This document shows, piece by piece, positions 27,688 through 36,037 of a stretch of 64,000 nt of DNA. The stretch is from Bacillota bacterium (lineage in GTDB: Bacteria; Bacillota; Ch66). The first letter of the stretch is position 1, and every line of letters starts with the position of its first letter. The translations under genes and the position numbers were made by a program. The stretch is from contig JABLXP010000005.1 in the NCBI GenBank assembly GCA_013178045.1, forward strand, positions 96,615 to 160,614, read 5' to 3'. The notes below the pieces were generated by a model. That model had not been told where the DNA came from, did no database searches, and saw nothing but the letters and a program-made list of their open reading frames with translations.

Positions 27688-29404
27688 TGTTTCTTCCTTT
27701 CCGGGCTAAATATTTCCAACGATTCAGTGCTTCCCCAATTGTATTTTTCGACGAGCTTAACAAAAACTTCCACTAATTCGGGATCAAAACAGCTGCCTGA
27801 ACCTCGCTTAATTTCTTCAATCGCCTCCCAGCAGGACATCGCCGGTCGGTAGACGCGCTGGGTCGTCATCGCATCAAAGCTGTCTGCGACCCGCAGGATG
27901 CGGCTGCAAGTGGAATTTCCTGACCTTTTAAGCCTTCCGGGTAACCCGTCCCGTCAAAATTCTCGTGATGATAGCGAATGATGGGATCAAGGGTCTGCAG
28001 CGAGGAGATCGGACGAATAATTTCCGCTCCCCAGACGGGATGCTGCTTCAGGATCGCCCACTCCTCTTCGGTGAGGACGCCAGGTTTGTTTAAAATATCC
28101 CGTCCGATTTCGATTTTTCCGATATCGTGGAGAAACGCGCCGTACTTTAAATGATTGATTTTTTCCGCCGTCCACCCCAGGGCCTGGGCCAGTTCTGTCG
28201 CGTAAATAACTGTCCGTTCCGAATGGCCATAGGTGTACCGGTCTTTGGCGTTGATCACACTGATCAACGTCCGAATTGAGGTCAGAAGGTTTTGCTCGGA
28301 TTCATCAACTTCGTCCCGCAGTTCATCCAGCACCGAGAAATACAACTCAACCTTGTTCTTGCTGGCGTACTTGGCGCGATATAGGGCTTGATCCGCCAAG
28401 CGGATCAGTTCTTCTTTGTTCTTCGCCTGGAAAGGGAATAAGGCTACACCCAACGAGGCCGTCAGCCGTCCCTGTGGCTGAAGGCTGGCCCCGTAGAAAG
28501 GAAACCGCTCGATCCGCTGGCGAATATGCTCGGCTATCTCCAAGGCTACTTCCCGGGTTGCCCCTGGCAGGACAATGGCAAACTCTTCACCCCCGTACCG
28601 AGCGGCAAAACCCGGCTCGGGAACCTCCATCTTCAGTAGCCCTCCCATCTGCTTGAGGACCTCGTCCCCCTGCTGATGTCCAAAGGTATCGTTATAAAAC
28701 TTAAAATAATCGATATCAAGCATAATCAGGCCAACAGAGCTCCGCTGCTCCCTGGCCCGTTGGATTTCCACATCAAGTTTTTCTTGAAAACTGCGGTGAT
28801 TGTCCAGTTCAGTCAGGTCATCCTGGCTGGCCAGCAAGGACAGCTCCTGGCGCACCTCTTTTTCGATATTGGCCAACCCGCCCAGCAACCAGGAAAGAAG
28901 AAACATAATGGACAGATTGACAAGATCGACTTCCAGTTCCCGGTTGGGATAAACACCGTAAAACCCAACAAGATCTAAACTCACCAGGAAGATGGCGATA
29001 ATTGAGGTCAGCCCCAAACCGAATCTCCGCCCGTGCTGTCCGGCGAAGATAATGATTGGCAGGAAAAACAGGACTTTAGCTCGACTGGCCGCCCCGCCTG
29101 TCTTTAAGACAATTATCGCAATCAGGCCCAACAAAATCATGCCAGTGAGGTAGGTAAGCCGATTGGGTCGATCCACCAGAATAGCCTGACCTAAGATCTT
29201 ATGGCCAAAGTAGCCTAAGAATACGGTTAAAGCCCCAACTATTGCTAATGTAATGACAAACGCATATGGAATCGACGATAGATCGGCAAATTCTTTATAC
29301 AACCAGCCTAGGATAGCCAGGGCCACAATAAGTGCCATCATCATAAAGCTAACTGTAATAAATTCCCGCAGTTTTTCCTGTCGCTTGATTTCCCACTTGT
29401 TCAT
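27684..29404 (-). pseudogene. membrane GGDEF/HD-GYP c-di-GMP protein, interrupted by a single-base frameshift
   Basis: About six membrane segments (residues 15-180), a GGDEF diguanylate cyclase domain (about 190-350, RYGGEEFAIVLPG) and an HD-GYP phosphodiesterase domain (from about 375, FLHDIGKIEI, HPVWGAEII, HHENFDGTGYPEG). After EIPLAA the frame runs into 11 unrelated codons and stops at 27866; the expected continuation (ARILRVADSFDAMTTQRVYRP) lies in the next frame and runs to 27684. Loss of one base near 27900-27906 (GCCCGC becoming GCCGC) explains it. The resumed frame still overlaps the AarF start by ATGA, so the break is recent or a sequencing error. The lost C-terminal helices are part of the HD-GYP fold. 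Confidence 0.85.
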
Positions 29405-29445
29405 TCTCTTCCCATCCCAAAAATAATGAGCGTAAAGTGATTTTA

Positions 29446-29468
29446 GGGTGGATGCATTTCATCCACCC
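29446..29468. other. 9-bp hairpin between agrD and the GGDEF gene
   Basis: GGGTGGATG (29446-29454) and CATCCACCC (29460-29468) are perfectly complementary with a 5-base loop. On the minus strand it is followed by TAAAATC, not by a T run, so it is probably an RNA stability or partial read-through element rather than a full terminator. Confidence 0.55.
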
Positions 29469-29476
29469 CGTTTTTC

Positions 29477-29611
29477 TTAATATTTTTGTAGCGATGTCGG
29501 AAGTTTTGGTTGATAGTGTATAAAACCACATGCAGAAGCAGCGCTGACAGTTGCCAGGATCGACAATACGGTCACCAAGCCGGTCAAGAGCAGGTACTTG
29601 ATCTTCTTCAT
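29477..29611 (-). CDS. agrD: AgrD-type cyclic autoinducer peptide precursor
   Basis: A 44-residue precursor: amphipathic, basic N-terminal leader MKKIKYLLLTGLVTVLSIL, the core ASACGFIHY, and an acidic-poor recognition tail QPKLPTSLQKY that corresponds to the EPKVP tail of staphylococcal AgrD. Cys28 would form the thiolactone; alignment with staphylococcal peptides predicts a ring of CGFIH (28-32), or one residue longer. GGAGG precedes the ATG by eight bases. It starts 15 bases after the stop of agrB. Confidence 0.9.
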   Translation of the reverse strand: MKKIKYLLLTGLVTVLSILATVSAASACGFIHYQPKLPTSLQKY

Positions 29612-29626
29612 TCTTCTCACCTCCCC

Positions 29627-30250
29627 TCAACAAAAATGCGCTAATCCCTTATCTATAAAAGCGATTAGCTTATGTCCCATACTGGTCAAAACAAAGCATT
29701 CCCAGAGCAGACCAAATCCGGCCGCAACAATCAGGGTGCTGGCGTTTGGTGTGGTCTGAAAAAGGACATAAATTGCACTGACCAGAACCAACACTGTCAC
29801 CATGGCCAGGCGACGGAGCCTCCGCCGGTGCTGCGCCGTCCGGATCGGCTTCTCGGGAGAATCCACTGGTGCCAAAAAATAGGCCGACATCAAACCCACT
29901 AAAAAAACCCCACCCAGGAATACTTCCATATGTGGTAGGAGAAAAGAAAATATACAGCGAGACAATAGACCAATCCCCGGAAAGACCAGACCGCTGACCA
30001 GGGCACAGCGGACCGCCGTGGAACAGTGTGCCCCACCCGCAAAGACCCGCAGCGCGGCCACAGCCACCACCGCCGCCAGGGCTTCCGGCACCACCCGGAA
30101 AATTGCCCCGATCACCAATATCGCTAGTATACCTCCCAGAGTCGAGAGAAACACCTCCAGCCCGTACCGGACAATTTCTATGGTCTCCGCCGTAACTTTC
30201 ATTTCCTTGCGCAAATATTCACTTAACTGTTCTCCCGGATTCAGACTCAA
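29627..30250 (-). CDS. agrB: AgrB-family peptide-processing cysteine protease
   Basis: A membrane protease that cleaves AgrD and forms the thiolactone. 207 residues with about five membrane segments; the catalytic pair His75 and Cys82 sits in RVFAGGAHCSTAVRC with the seven-residue spacing of AgrB. The start is TTG at 30250, eight bases behind AGAGGGG; an in-frame ATG at 30274 and an earlier one at 30286 have no ribosome site. It is preceded by a membrane protein of unknown family and followed by agrD. No AgrC kinase or AgrA regulator is present within the window. Confidence 0.88.
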   Translation of the reverse strand: MSLNPGEQLSEYLRKEMKVTAETIEIVRYGLEVFLSTLGGILAILVIGAIFRVVPEALAAVVAVAALRVFAGGAHCSTAVRCALVSGLVFPGIGLLSRCIFSFLLPHMEVFLGGVFLVGLMSAYFLAPVDSPEKPIRTAQHRRRLRRLAMVTVLVLVSAIYVLFQTTPNASTLIVAAGFGLLWECFVLTSMGHKLIAFIDKGLAHFC

Positions 30251-30275
30251 CGGTGTCACCCCTCTTTCAGTCATT

Positions 30276-30746
30276 CTAAAGGCCAACAGACTGGCATTTT
30301 CGCCGGTGGCGGTCTTTAAGCCAGGCTACTCCAAACAAAACCACTACTTGCGGCCACCCGGTGATAATCCAGAGCGCCGTATTGGCATTGGCTTCTTCCA
30401 CCGAAAGATTTAGTAATTTAAACAGCGGCCAAATAACGAGAAGCTCCACTGCTGCCATTATTACCACAGCAATCGCGCCGGCTCTGATTAAGACTGAACT
30501 AAATGGTTGCCTGGTGGCTACTTTTATAAAAACAGGCAAGGTAATCATTAATAAAATGGTGTGGAAACCAAACGGGATCGGCAGCAGCCGGATTAAATAA
30601 ATCGTGAGCCCCTCGATTACTCCAACCGCGATTATTATCCGCCAATTCAGCTGGAGGTTTGCGAAGGCCAGGGCCACCGCCGTTATCCCCATTGTTTCCG
30701 GGATCCCCTGCAGCAACAAATGGATAAGTGTCATCTTGGGTGCCAT
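30276..30746 (-). CDS. polytopic membrane protein linked to AgrBD
   Basis: 156 residues with about five membrane segments, starting MAPKMTLIHLLLQGIPETMG and ending in a basic tail KDRHRRKCQSVGL. The LLQGIPE start and small size resemble the isolated membrane-sensor part of GHKL (AgrC-like) kinases, but no kinase domain follows; this is inference. GGAGGAGA precedes the ATG. A second copy lies directly upstream (30893-31352) and is broken, so this is the surviving one. The stop is about 26 bases upstream of the agrB start. Confidence 0.72.
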   Translation of the reverse strand: MAPKMTLIHLLLQGIPETMGITAVALAFANLQLNWRIIIAVGVIEGLTIYLIRLLPIPFGFHTILLMITLPVFIKVATRQPFSSVLIRAGAIAVVIMAAVELLVIWPLFKLLNLSVEEANANTALWIITGWPQVVVLFGVAWLKDRHRRKCQSVGL

Positions 30747-31440
30747 AAATAATATCTCCTCCGCTAAATTGGGTTTTAGCCCCTATATTTCCCAATATTT
30801 CGACGATCACAGGAATAATCCTCTTCTGATGGTAATAATTATTTGATTTTTTCTTATGCTCGCTCCAGGAAGGAAAACATTCTCAAAGCCCAACTGTATC
30901 TACCTTTTTCCGCTGGCGATCCTTAAACCAGGCAATCCCGAATAAAACTACCACTTGCGGCCACCCGGATATAATCCATAACGCCGTATTGGCACTGGCT
31001 TCTTCCACCGAAAAATTTAGCGCCTTCAACAGAGGCTAAAGAACAAAGCTCTCCCTACTACCAACACAAGCATAGCAATCACACTGGCTCTGACCAAGAC
31101 TGAACTAAATGGTTGCCGCGTGGCTACTTTTAGGAAAACCGGCAAGGTAATCATTAATAAAATGGTGTGAAAACCAAATGGGATCGGAAGCAGCCGGATT
31201 AAATAGGCCGTGAGTCCCTGGATTACTCCAACCGCGATAATTATCCACCAATTTAACGGGAGGTTCGCAAAGGCTAGGGCAACCGCCGTGGTTCCCATTG
31301 TTTCCGGGATACCTTGCAGCAACAGATGTGTCAGAGTAAGTTTTGGTCCCATTAATCTGTAGCCTCCGTCTAATTGCGGTTTTTCAACCTATATCTCGAC
31401 TATTTCGACGGTCACCGAAAGAATCCTTTTCTGTCAGTTA
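30290..31440. repeat. tandem duplication of about 0.55-0.6 kb
   Basis: Unit one (about 30290-30845) and unit two (about 30895-31440) each contain the membrane protein gene plus its upstream region. Both upstream regions share GTGAYCGTCGAAATA followed by ATATAGG and a GGAGG site. The units are clearly homologous but diverged at many positions, so the duplication is not recent. Confidence 0.75.
30893..31352 (-). pseudogene. decayed tandem copy of the AgrBD-linked membrane protein
   Basis: Residues 1-100 closely match the intact copy (LLLQGIPETMG, IRLLPIPFGFHTILL, RQPFSSVL), then the frame shifts near 31035 and stops at 31026 after GRALFFSLC. The rest of the protein (LNFSVEEASANTALW, PQVVVLFGIAWFKDRQ) continues in another frame to TGA at 30893. 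A net loss of about two bases explains the break. The copy nearest the presumed promoter is the broken one. Confidence 0.82.
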
Positions 31441-31444
31441 TAAT

Positions 31445-32419
31445 TTAGGAATTTTTATAATGTTCCCCCATTTTTACCCACCATCGCCCCTGCCAGGTAT
31501 TGCGTCGTTCCAGCTCAGCATCAATGGCGTTCAGCACTTCCCACTTCTTCAAGCTCCACATTGGGCCCAGGATCAGTTCCCGGGGGCTGTCTCCCGTTAA
31601 CCGGTGGATTACGACTGCTGGTGGCAGAATCTCGAGGATATCCACCACCAGTTTGACATAGGTGTCCTGGTCCAGAAAGGGAAATGGGCGGTTCTCATAC
31701 TGGCGAGCCAGGTGCGTCCCCCGCATCAGGTGAAGCAGATGGATTTTTACGCCCTGGATGGGCAGATTGGCCACCGCCCGGCCGGTGGCCAGCATCTCCG
31801 CTTCAGTTTCTCCCGGCAGACCCAGAATGATGTGGATGCAGGTGCGCAGGTGGCGTTCCGCCAGACGTTCCACCGCCTCAAGAAAGCCGGCGTAGGTACT
31901 GCCGATGTTGATCTCCCGGCGGGTCCGCTCGTGAATGGTCTGGAGTCCCAGCTCAACCCACAGATAAGTGCGTTCGTTTAGCTCGGAGAGCAGGTCCAGC
32001 ACCTCTGTGGGGAGGCAATCGGGCCGCGTAGCAATAGACAGCCCTACCACCCCCTCCTCCTGGAGCACCAACTCATACATCCCTCTCAGGGTATCCACCG
32101 GCGCATAGGTATTGGTGAAAGCCTGAAAATAGGCCAGGTATTTCGCTTTTGGCCACTTCTTATGCATTCGGTCGCGGACAGTACGAAACTGGGTAATCAA
32201 GTCGAGGGAGCGGTCGCCGGCAAAATCACCGGCACCACGGGCACTACAAAAAACACAGCCCCCCGTCCCGACTGTTCCATCCCGGTTGGGGCAGGTCAAG
32301 CCGGCATCAAGTGGTACTTTGAAGACTTTTTCCCCAAACTGGTGGCGCAAGTGATAATTAAGACTGTGGTATCGTTTGCCATCCCAAAAAAGCGGCTGCT
32401 GGGCTGACCGTTTCTCCAT
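31445..32419 (-). CDS. TIGR01212-type radical SAM protein (YtqA/YhcC-like)
   Basis: 324 residues. The cluster motif is CPNRDGTVGTGGCVFC near the N-terminus (the CxnCxxC spacing of this family), followed by radical SAM segments YFQAFTNTYAP, GLSIATRPDCLP and VELGLQTIHERT. COG1242 members are conserved across bacteria with unknown substrate. It starts at ATG 32419 after AAAGGAGAAG. It follows the pilin genes by 35 bases or so and precedes the duplicated agr-linked genes, with no functional link evident. Confidence 0.9.
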   Translation of the reverse strand: MEKRSAQQPLFWDGKRYHSLNYHLRHQFGEKVFKVPLDAGLTCPNRDGTVGTGGCVFCSARGAGDFAGDRSLDLITQFRTVRDRMHKKWPKAKYLAYFQAFTNTYAPVDTLRGMYELVLQEEGVVGLSIATRPDCLPTEVLDLLSELNERTYLWVELGLQTIHERTRREINIGSTYAGFLEAVERLAERHLRTCIHIILGLPGETEAEMLATGRAVANLPIQGVKIHLLHLMRGTHLARQYENRPFPFLDQDTYVKLVVDILEILPPAVVIHRLTGDSPRELILGPMWSLKKWEVLNAIDAELERRNTWQGRWWVKMGEHYKNS

Positions 32420-32453
32420 ACTTCTTCTCCTTTAGCATCACGGGGTGAGCCCT

Positions 32454-33008
32454 TTACTGGCCAGCCAGAGTACTTTTGGTATCCCACCTGGTGATCACGA
32501 TCGTCACTGGTGAATTCGGCACCAGTTTCGGAATAAAGGTGGCCTTCAGGTCACAGCTAATCGTGCACCCCGCCCCATTGGGATCAATTTTCCCCGTGCT
32601 GGTGATTGATACCCAGAGCGTCAAATACTGGGGAAAAGGGTCCACCGGGGGAGTTGGTTCGGTCTTAGTCAGCGTTAGTCTGGTCACCGTGTACGTCCCA
32701 TGACCTAGAACCCCGGTCGGCAATGCCGGCGGCAGTAAATTGGGCAAAGGATACATCTGAAGATCAGGTAGTTTTTCCCCATTGTTTTGAATGCTCTTCT
32801 TCAATTCATAAATGGCCTTTTCAATCCCGGCTTCCGCCAGGTAACGTTCCTGGTAAGTAACATCTACCTGTTTGACCGCCCGAATCTCGTTCAACAGGCG
32901 ATCCATTAAGCCGAATCCGCCGATCATGATGATCGCCAAGCCGATCACCGCCAGGATGTACGCTGAGCCATGTTGGCCATTGATAAATTTCTTCCCCAAA
33001 AGGCGCAT
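32454..33008 (-). CDS. PilX-like pilus assembly protein
   Basis: 184 residues. An N-terminal hydrophobic segment (GSAYILAVIGLAIIMIGGFG, about 14-33) is followed by a helix with YQERYLAEAGIEKAIYELKK, the pattern of PilX-type minor components that lack the classical GF-TLxE cleavage motif. The remainder is beta-rich. ATG at 33008 is chosen for GGGAGA seven bases upstream; the frame opens earlier at 33041. It is the last gene of the three-gene pilin set. Confidence 0.75.
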   Translation of the reverse strand: MRLLGKKFINGQHGSAYILAVIGLAIIMIGGFGLMDRLLNEIRAVKQVDVTYQERYLAEAGIEKAIYELKKSIQNNGEKLPDLQMYPLPNLLPPALPTGVLGHGTYTVTRLTLTKTEPTPPVDPFPQYLTLWVSITSTGKIDPNGAGCTISCDLKATFIPKLVPNSPVTIVITRWDTKSTLAGQ

Positions 33009-33021
33009 AACCATTCTCCCG

Positions 33022-34554
33022 CTAAAAATCAAAATAGACATCGCATTTTTGGGTGTCTGACCAGACCCCCAGGTAGCCCGATTGAGTCGCCGGCAGAGTT
33101 TCTGATTGTACCAGTTGACCGTTGATGTACAGTTGAATATTCCGCTGGTTGGAGATCACCTTCAGGGTGTAGGGAGTATCAAGCTGAAAGTTGTTCCCAG
33201 AGAAAGTAAAGGCAGTCGGGTTATCCCAGGGCCCGTACTTAAAAGTGCGGGTAAAAAGTTCAATGCCAAAGTACATGGCGTTATAACTATTGCCTCTGTA
33301 GTCACCGTCAAAGAAGAAGACAAGCCCCGCCTCCTGCGTTTTGCCCACTTGTGGAGTGCCTTTGAAGGTAATCGTGCACTGATAAATAAAATCCGCGCCC
33401 CAGAAGGGAAGATAGTATGGCGGTTTATCTGACCCAAGTCCGTCGTGGAATAATTGATGGTCATTGAGGATTTGATAATGGCCCCCTGGCTCGAGGTGCC
33501 AATCCCCTCCTGGGAACGGTACGTGCGGCCAAGCCGGCGGCAGGGTGTTGACGACTCTGAACCCCTGAGTCAGCGCAGCCTCCTCGCCGCCCGTCTTCAC
33601 CACCACGTCATACGTCCCTTCGGCCAATCCAGAAGGGAGGATGCCGCTGAGGGCAGTTGGTGTGGTTACCTGCACATTTGTTAAAGTTTGGGCACCGATC
33701 TGGGCTGTCGTCACCCCTTGGGCAAAATGAGTATTTGCACCAATAATGGTGATTAACGTGGGAGTATACCCCACCAATACGGAGTTTGGCGTAACCGACT
33801 GGATGGTCGGCCTGGGCGTAACCTGGAATCCATCCGGCAAAATGGCGATCTCTTCGTTTGTCTCCACAATCACGTCATATGTACCTTCGCCCAGTCCAGC
33901 CGGCAGCGTTCCCCTGAGCAGAGTCGGGCTGAGGACCTGAACATCCGCAAGCCAAAACGGGCCAATCTGTACCCGGCTTTCCCTGTTCACAAAATGCGTG
34001 TTCTCCGCCATGATTTCGATCACCACCGGCGAATACCCCACCGGCAAGAGATTGGGATTGGCCGCAATAATGCGGGGGAAAGGAAGAATGCTTTGATTTA
34101 CTCGGGGAAAGGCCCGGGCCACCAGATCAAAAGTTTGCCCCCGCTGGGCAAAAGAAAGCCGAATCAAGATGGTCCCGTTGTCACTGGTTAAGGTACAGTC
34201 AGTAACCGATTCGGCCAGCTGTTTTTCCAAGCCGTTTTCCGTCCTCATCAATTTTTGCGCGGTTGCTTGATAGGTATACGTAATTACTTCGTTATTTGGG
34301 CCAGTCAGACCGAGCGATTGGGGAGTGATAAATTGCACTACCTTGGCCTGCTGGATGTCCCGGACCATGGTAAATAGAACAGCACGAGCAGACTGACGAA
34401 AATCCATATCAAGCGACGACTGGTTAATCGTCTTCTGACTAACCGCCAGAACGTCAATAAGGGCCGGGATGATCAGGCCAATGATAAAAACAGCGATGAT
34501 GACCTCAACCAACGTGAAGCCCCGGTTATTCCGCAACTGCCTGAAGTACTTCAC
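33022..34554 (-). CDS. large prepilin-like protein with two IPT/TIG-like repeats and a LamG-like domain
   Basis: 510 residues. The class III prepilin motif RNNRGFTLVEVIIAV puts the cleavage site between Gly12 and Phe13 and the conserved Glu at position 17. After a pilin-like head (to about 155) come two closely similar repeats, each with an NxxLVGYxPxxIxI start and an LPxGLxEGTYDVxVxT end (about 166-245 and 246-325), which look like IPT/TIG folds. The C-terminal 170 residues, with AGLVFFFDGDYRG and INGQLVQSE, resemble a concanavalin/LamG-type carbohydrate-binding domain. This reads as a pilus-borne adhesin. It lies four bases from the PilV-like gene. Confidence 0.8.
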   Translation of the reverse strand: MKYFRQLRNNRGFTLVEVIIAVFIIGLIIPALIDVLAVSQKTINQSSLDMDFRQSARAVLFTMVRDIQQAKVVQFITPQSLGLTGPNNEVITYTYQATAQKLMRTENGLEKQLAESVTDCTLTSDNGTILIRLSFAQRGQTFDLVARAFPRVNQSILPFPRIIAANPNLLPVGYSPVVIEIMAENTHFVNRESRVQIGPFWLADVQVLSPTLLRGTLPAGLGEGTYDVIVETNEEIAILPDGFQVTPRPTIQSVTPNSVLVGYTPTLITIIGANTHFAQGVTTAQIGAQTLTNVQVTTPTALSGILPSGLAEGTYDVVVKTGGEEAALTQGFRVVNTLPPAWPHVPFPGGDWHLEPGGHYQILNDHQLFHDGLGSDKPPYYLPFWGADFIYQCTITFKGTPQVGKTQEAGLVFFFDGDYRGNSYNAMYFGIELFTRTFKYGPWDNPTAFTFSGNNFQLDTPYTLKVISNQRNIQLYINGQLVQSETLPATQSGYLGVWSDTQKCDVYFDF

Positions 34555-34558
34555 CGGC

Positions 34559-34996
34559 TCACCTACCTGTGATCAAAGTTCTAAGTTCAACCTGTTCGGT
34601 TATCTCCCGGTATTCCCAGTTAACCGTAACGCTGACATCATACAGGTAAAACGCCTGGCTCCCGTCAATGGTTATAAACTGTTCAGCCGGTTGACCGGCC
34701 CGGTCCAGATACGTCACCCGGCGCGAATATGTCACCCCATTGCGGTAAACTGTATCGGTCAGAACGAGGCCCCGCCAATCATCCAGGCGTCGAGGATTGA
34801 GGGCCTTAATCTCCTCCATTTTCTCTTCCGCCAGCACCAGCGCGGTAGTTTTTTGCTTGTGCAGCATACTGGTATTGTACCCGACTTCAATCATCTCCAG
34901 GAAACCAAGCAGAGCCACGACTAAGATGGCGCTGGCCACCATGGCTTCAATCAGCGTAAAGCCGTCGTTTTTTCGCAACCTCGTCAATGTTTTCAT
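34559..34996 (-). CDS. PilV/GspI-like minor prepilin
   Basis: 145 residues. The prepilin motif RKNDGFTLIEAMVAS places the cut after Gly12, with Glu17 conserved; an AEEKMEEIKAL helix and a beta-rich tail follow, as in PilV-type minor pilins. First gene of a three-gene operon with the adhesin-like pilin and PilX-like protein. No major pilin, prepilin peptidase or PilB/PilC/PilM-Q gene is in the window, so the assembly machine must be elsewhere. A small hairpin (35013-35030) sits just before its ribosome site. Confidence 0.85.
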   Translation of the reverse strand: MKTLTRLRKNDGFTLIEAMVASAILVVALLGFLEMIEVGYNTSMLHKQKTTALVLAEEKMEEIKALNPRRLDDWRGLVLTDTVYRNGVTYSRRVTYLDRAGQPAEQFITIDGSQAFYLYDVSVTVNWEYREITEQVELRTLITGR

Positions 34997-35012
34997 AGTC
35001 TCCTCAGAATTT

Positions 35013-35030
35013 ACGTCTTCTCAAAGACGT
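35013..35030 (-). promoter_or_regulatory. hairpin in the leader of the pilin operon
   Basis: ACGTCTT-loop-AAGACGT, 7 bp with a 4-base loop, about 10 bases before the ribosome site of the PilV-like gene. The surrounding AT-rich leader shows no c-di-GMP riboswitch that I can recognise. Confidence 0.4.
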
Positions 35031-35132
35031 TCCTATTTCATTTTCATCTTCATTCACGCAAATTTTCTACAAATTTTCAATCTATTCCTGCTTGGCTGAT
35101 AAATTAAGTTTGAATCGCTAAATTATGCTCTG

Positions 35133-35159
35133 AAAAAACAAAGGGCAACTCCGCTCTTT
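35133..35159 (-). terminator. terminator of the CBS-GGDEF gene
   Basis: AAAGAGC pairs with GCCCTTT (one mismatch) and is followed by GTTTTTTC on the minus strand, 20-45 bases after the stop at 35180. Confidence 0.6.
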
Positions 35160-35179
35160 ACTGCTCGGAATTGCTCCGC

Positions 35180-36025
35180 TTATTTTTCACTTTTGGTTGC
35201 GATCAGATACTTTTTAGGTTTGTGTTTGGCCCGGGTAGAAGCCCGGCTTGCCAGGTTAATCAGGTCGTCCACCACTACACTGGTCGGCGTTTCTTCTCGA
35301 ACCGACCTTCTTCGGCCCCCCGATATTCCGATTGACAGGGAAATTTGAAATTCCAGTTCGATACTTTTTATTCCAGAGATGATGTCTTGCGCTAGTTTTT
35401 CTGCCCCGCTTAAATCCCGTTCGCTTAAAATAATAAATTCGTCCCCCGCATACCGACAGGCCAGATCAATATTTTTTTCACTCAGTTGTTTAATCAAACG
35501 GGCAACTCCGACCAGCGCCTTGTCACCCCAGACGTGTCCATATTGCTTGTTCACTTTCCCAAAATCATCAAGGTCAGCAAACAGAATGACAATTTCTTTG
35601 CCCTGATCCAACAACCTAGCCGCCATTACCCGCAACAAGGTTCCCCAGGGTAGGCCGGTTAACGGATCATTCAAAATTCCATAGTGCCTTAATAAATCTT
35701 TCATGGTGATAATTCCGACCAGTTTTCCATCATCTATTACCGGTAGGCGTTCCACCCCCAGCGCCTGCATTACTTCAATAGCTTCGATGATATCAGCGCT
35801 CGCCGGAATGCTTTTGACCTCCCTGGTCATAACATCACAGACCAGTCGGTTATGGTGGTGATTACGGATATCCCGGGAGGTGACGATACCTACCAGTTCT
35901 CCCTCATCAACCACCAGAACACTGCCAACCAACTGCTGGTTCATCAGCCCGCCGGCTCGCTCCAGGCTGCTAAAACTATCCACCGTGACCAGCGATGTGT
36001 TCATTATATTCCTGACGACTTCCAT
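35180..36025 (-). CDS. CBS-pair GGDEF diguanylate cyclase-like protein
   Basis: 281 residues, soluble. Two CBS motifs (about 5-55 and 62-115, each ending GIVTSRDIRN and GIITMKDLLR) form an adenosine-nucleotide-sensing Bateman module. A GGDEF domain follows (DPLTGLPWG, FADLDDFGKVNKQYGHVWGD, RYAGDEFIILSER). The signature is AGDEF rather than GGDEF, a variant compatible with activity in other enzymes. No EAL domain is present. It probably makes c-di-GMP in response to energy charge. It lies upstream of the pilin operon, behind its own terminator. Confidence 0.9.
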   Translation of the reverse strand: MEVVRNIMNTSLVTVDSFSSLERAGGLMNQQLVGSVLVVDEGELVGIVTSRDIRNHHHNRLVCDVMTREVKSIPASADIIEAIEVMQALGVERLPVIDDGKLVGIITMKDLLRHYGILNDPLTGLPWGTLLRVMAARLLDQGKEIVILFADLDDFGKVNKQYGHVWGDKALVGVARLIKQLSEKNIDLACRYAGDEFIILSERDLSGAEKLAQDIISGIKSIELEFQISLSIGISGGRRRSVREETPTSVVVDDLINLASRASTRAKHKPKKYLIATKSEK

Positions 36026-36037
36026 AAAAACTCCTCG

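Noticed and set aside
29446..29468. Full intrinsic terminator for agrD
   Set aside because: The stem is good but no T run follows on the minus strand, so read-through into the GGDEF gene is likely.
34997..35179. c-di-GMP riboswitch before the pilin operon
   Set aside because: I looked for the conserved GEMM core and tetraloop-receptor pattern and did not find it; only a simple 7-bp hairpin is present.
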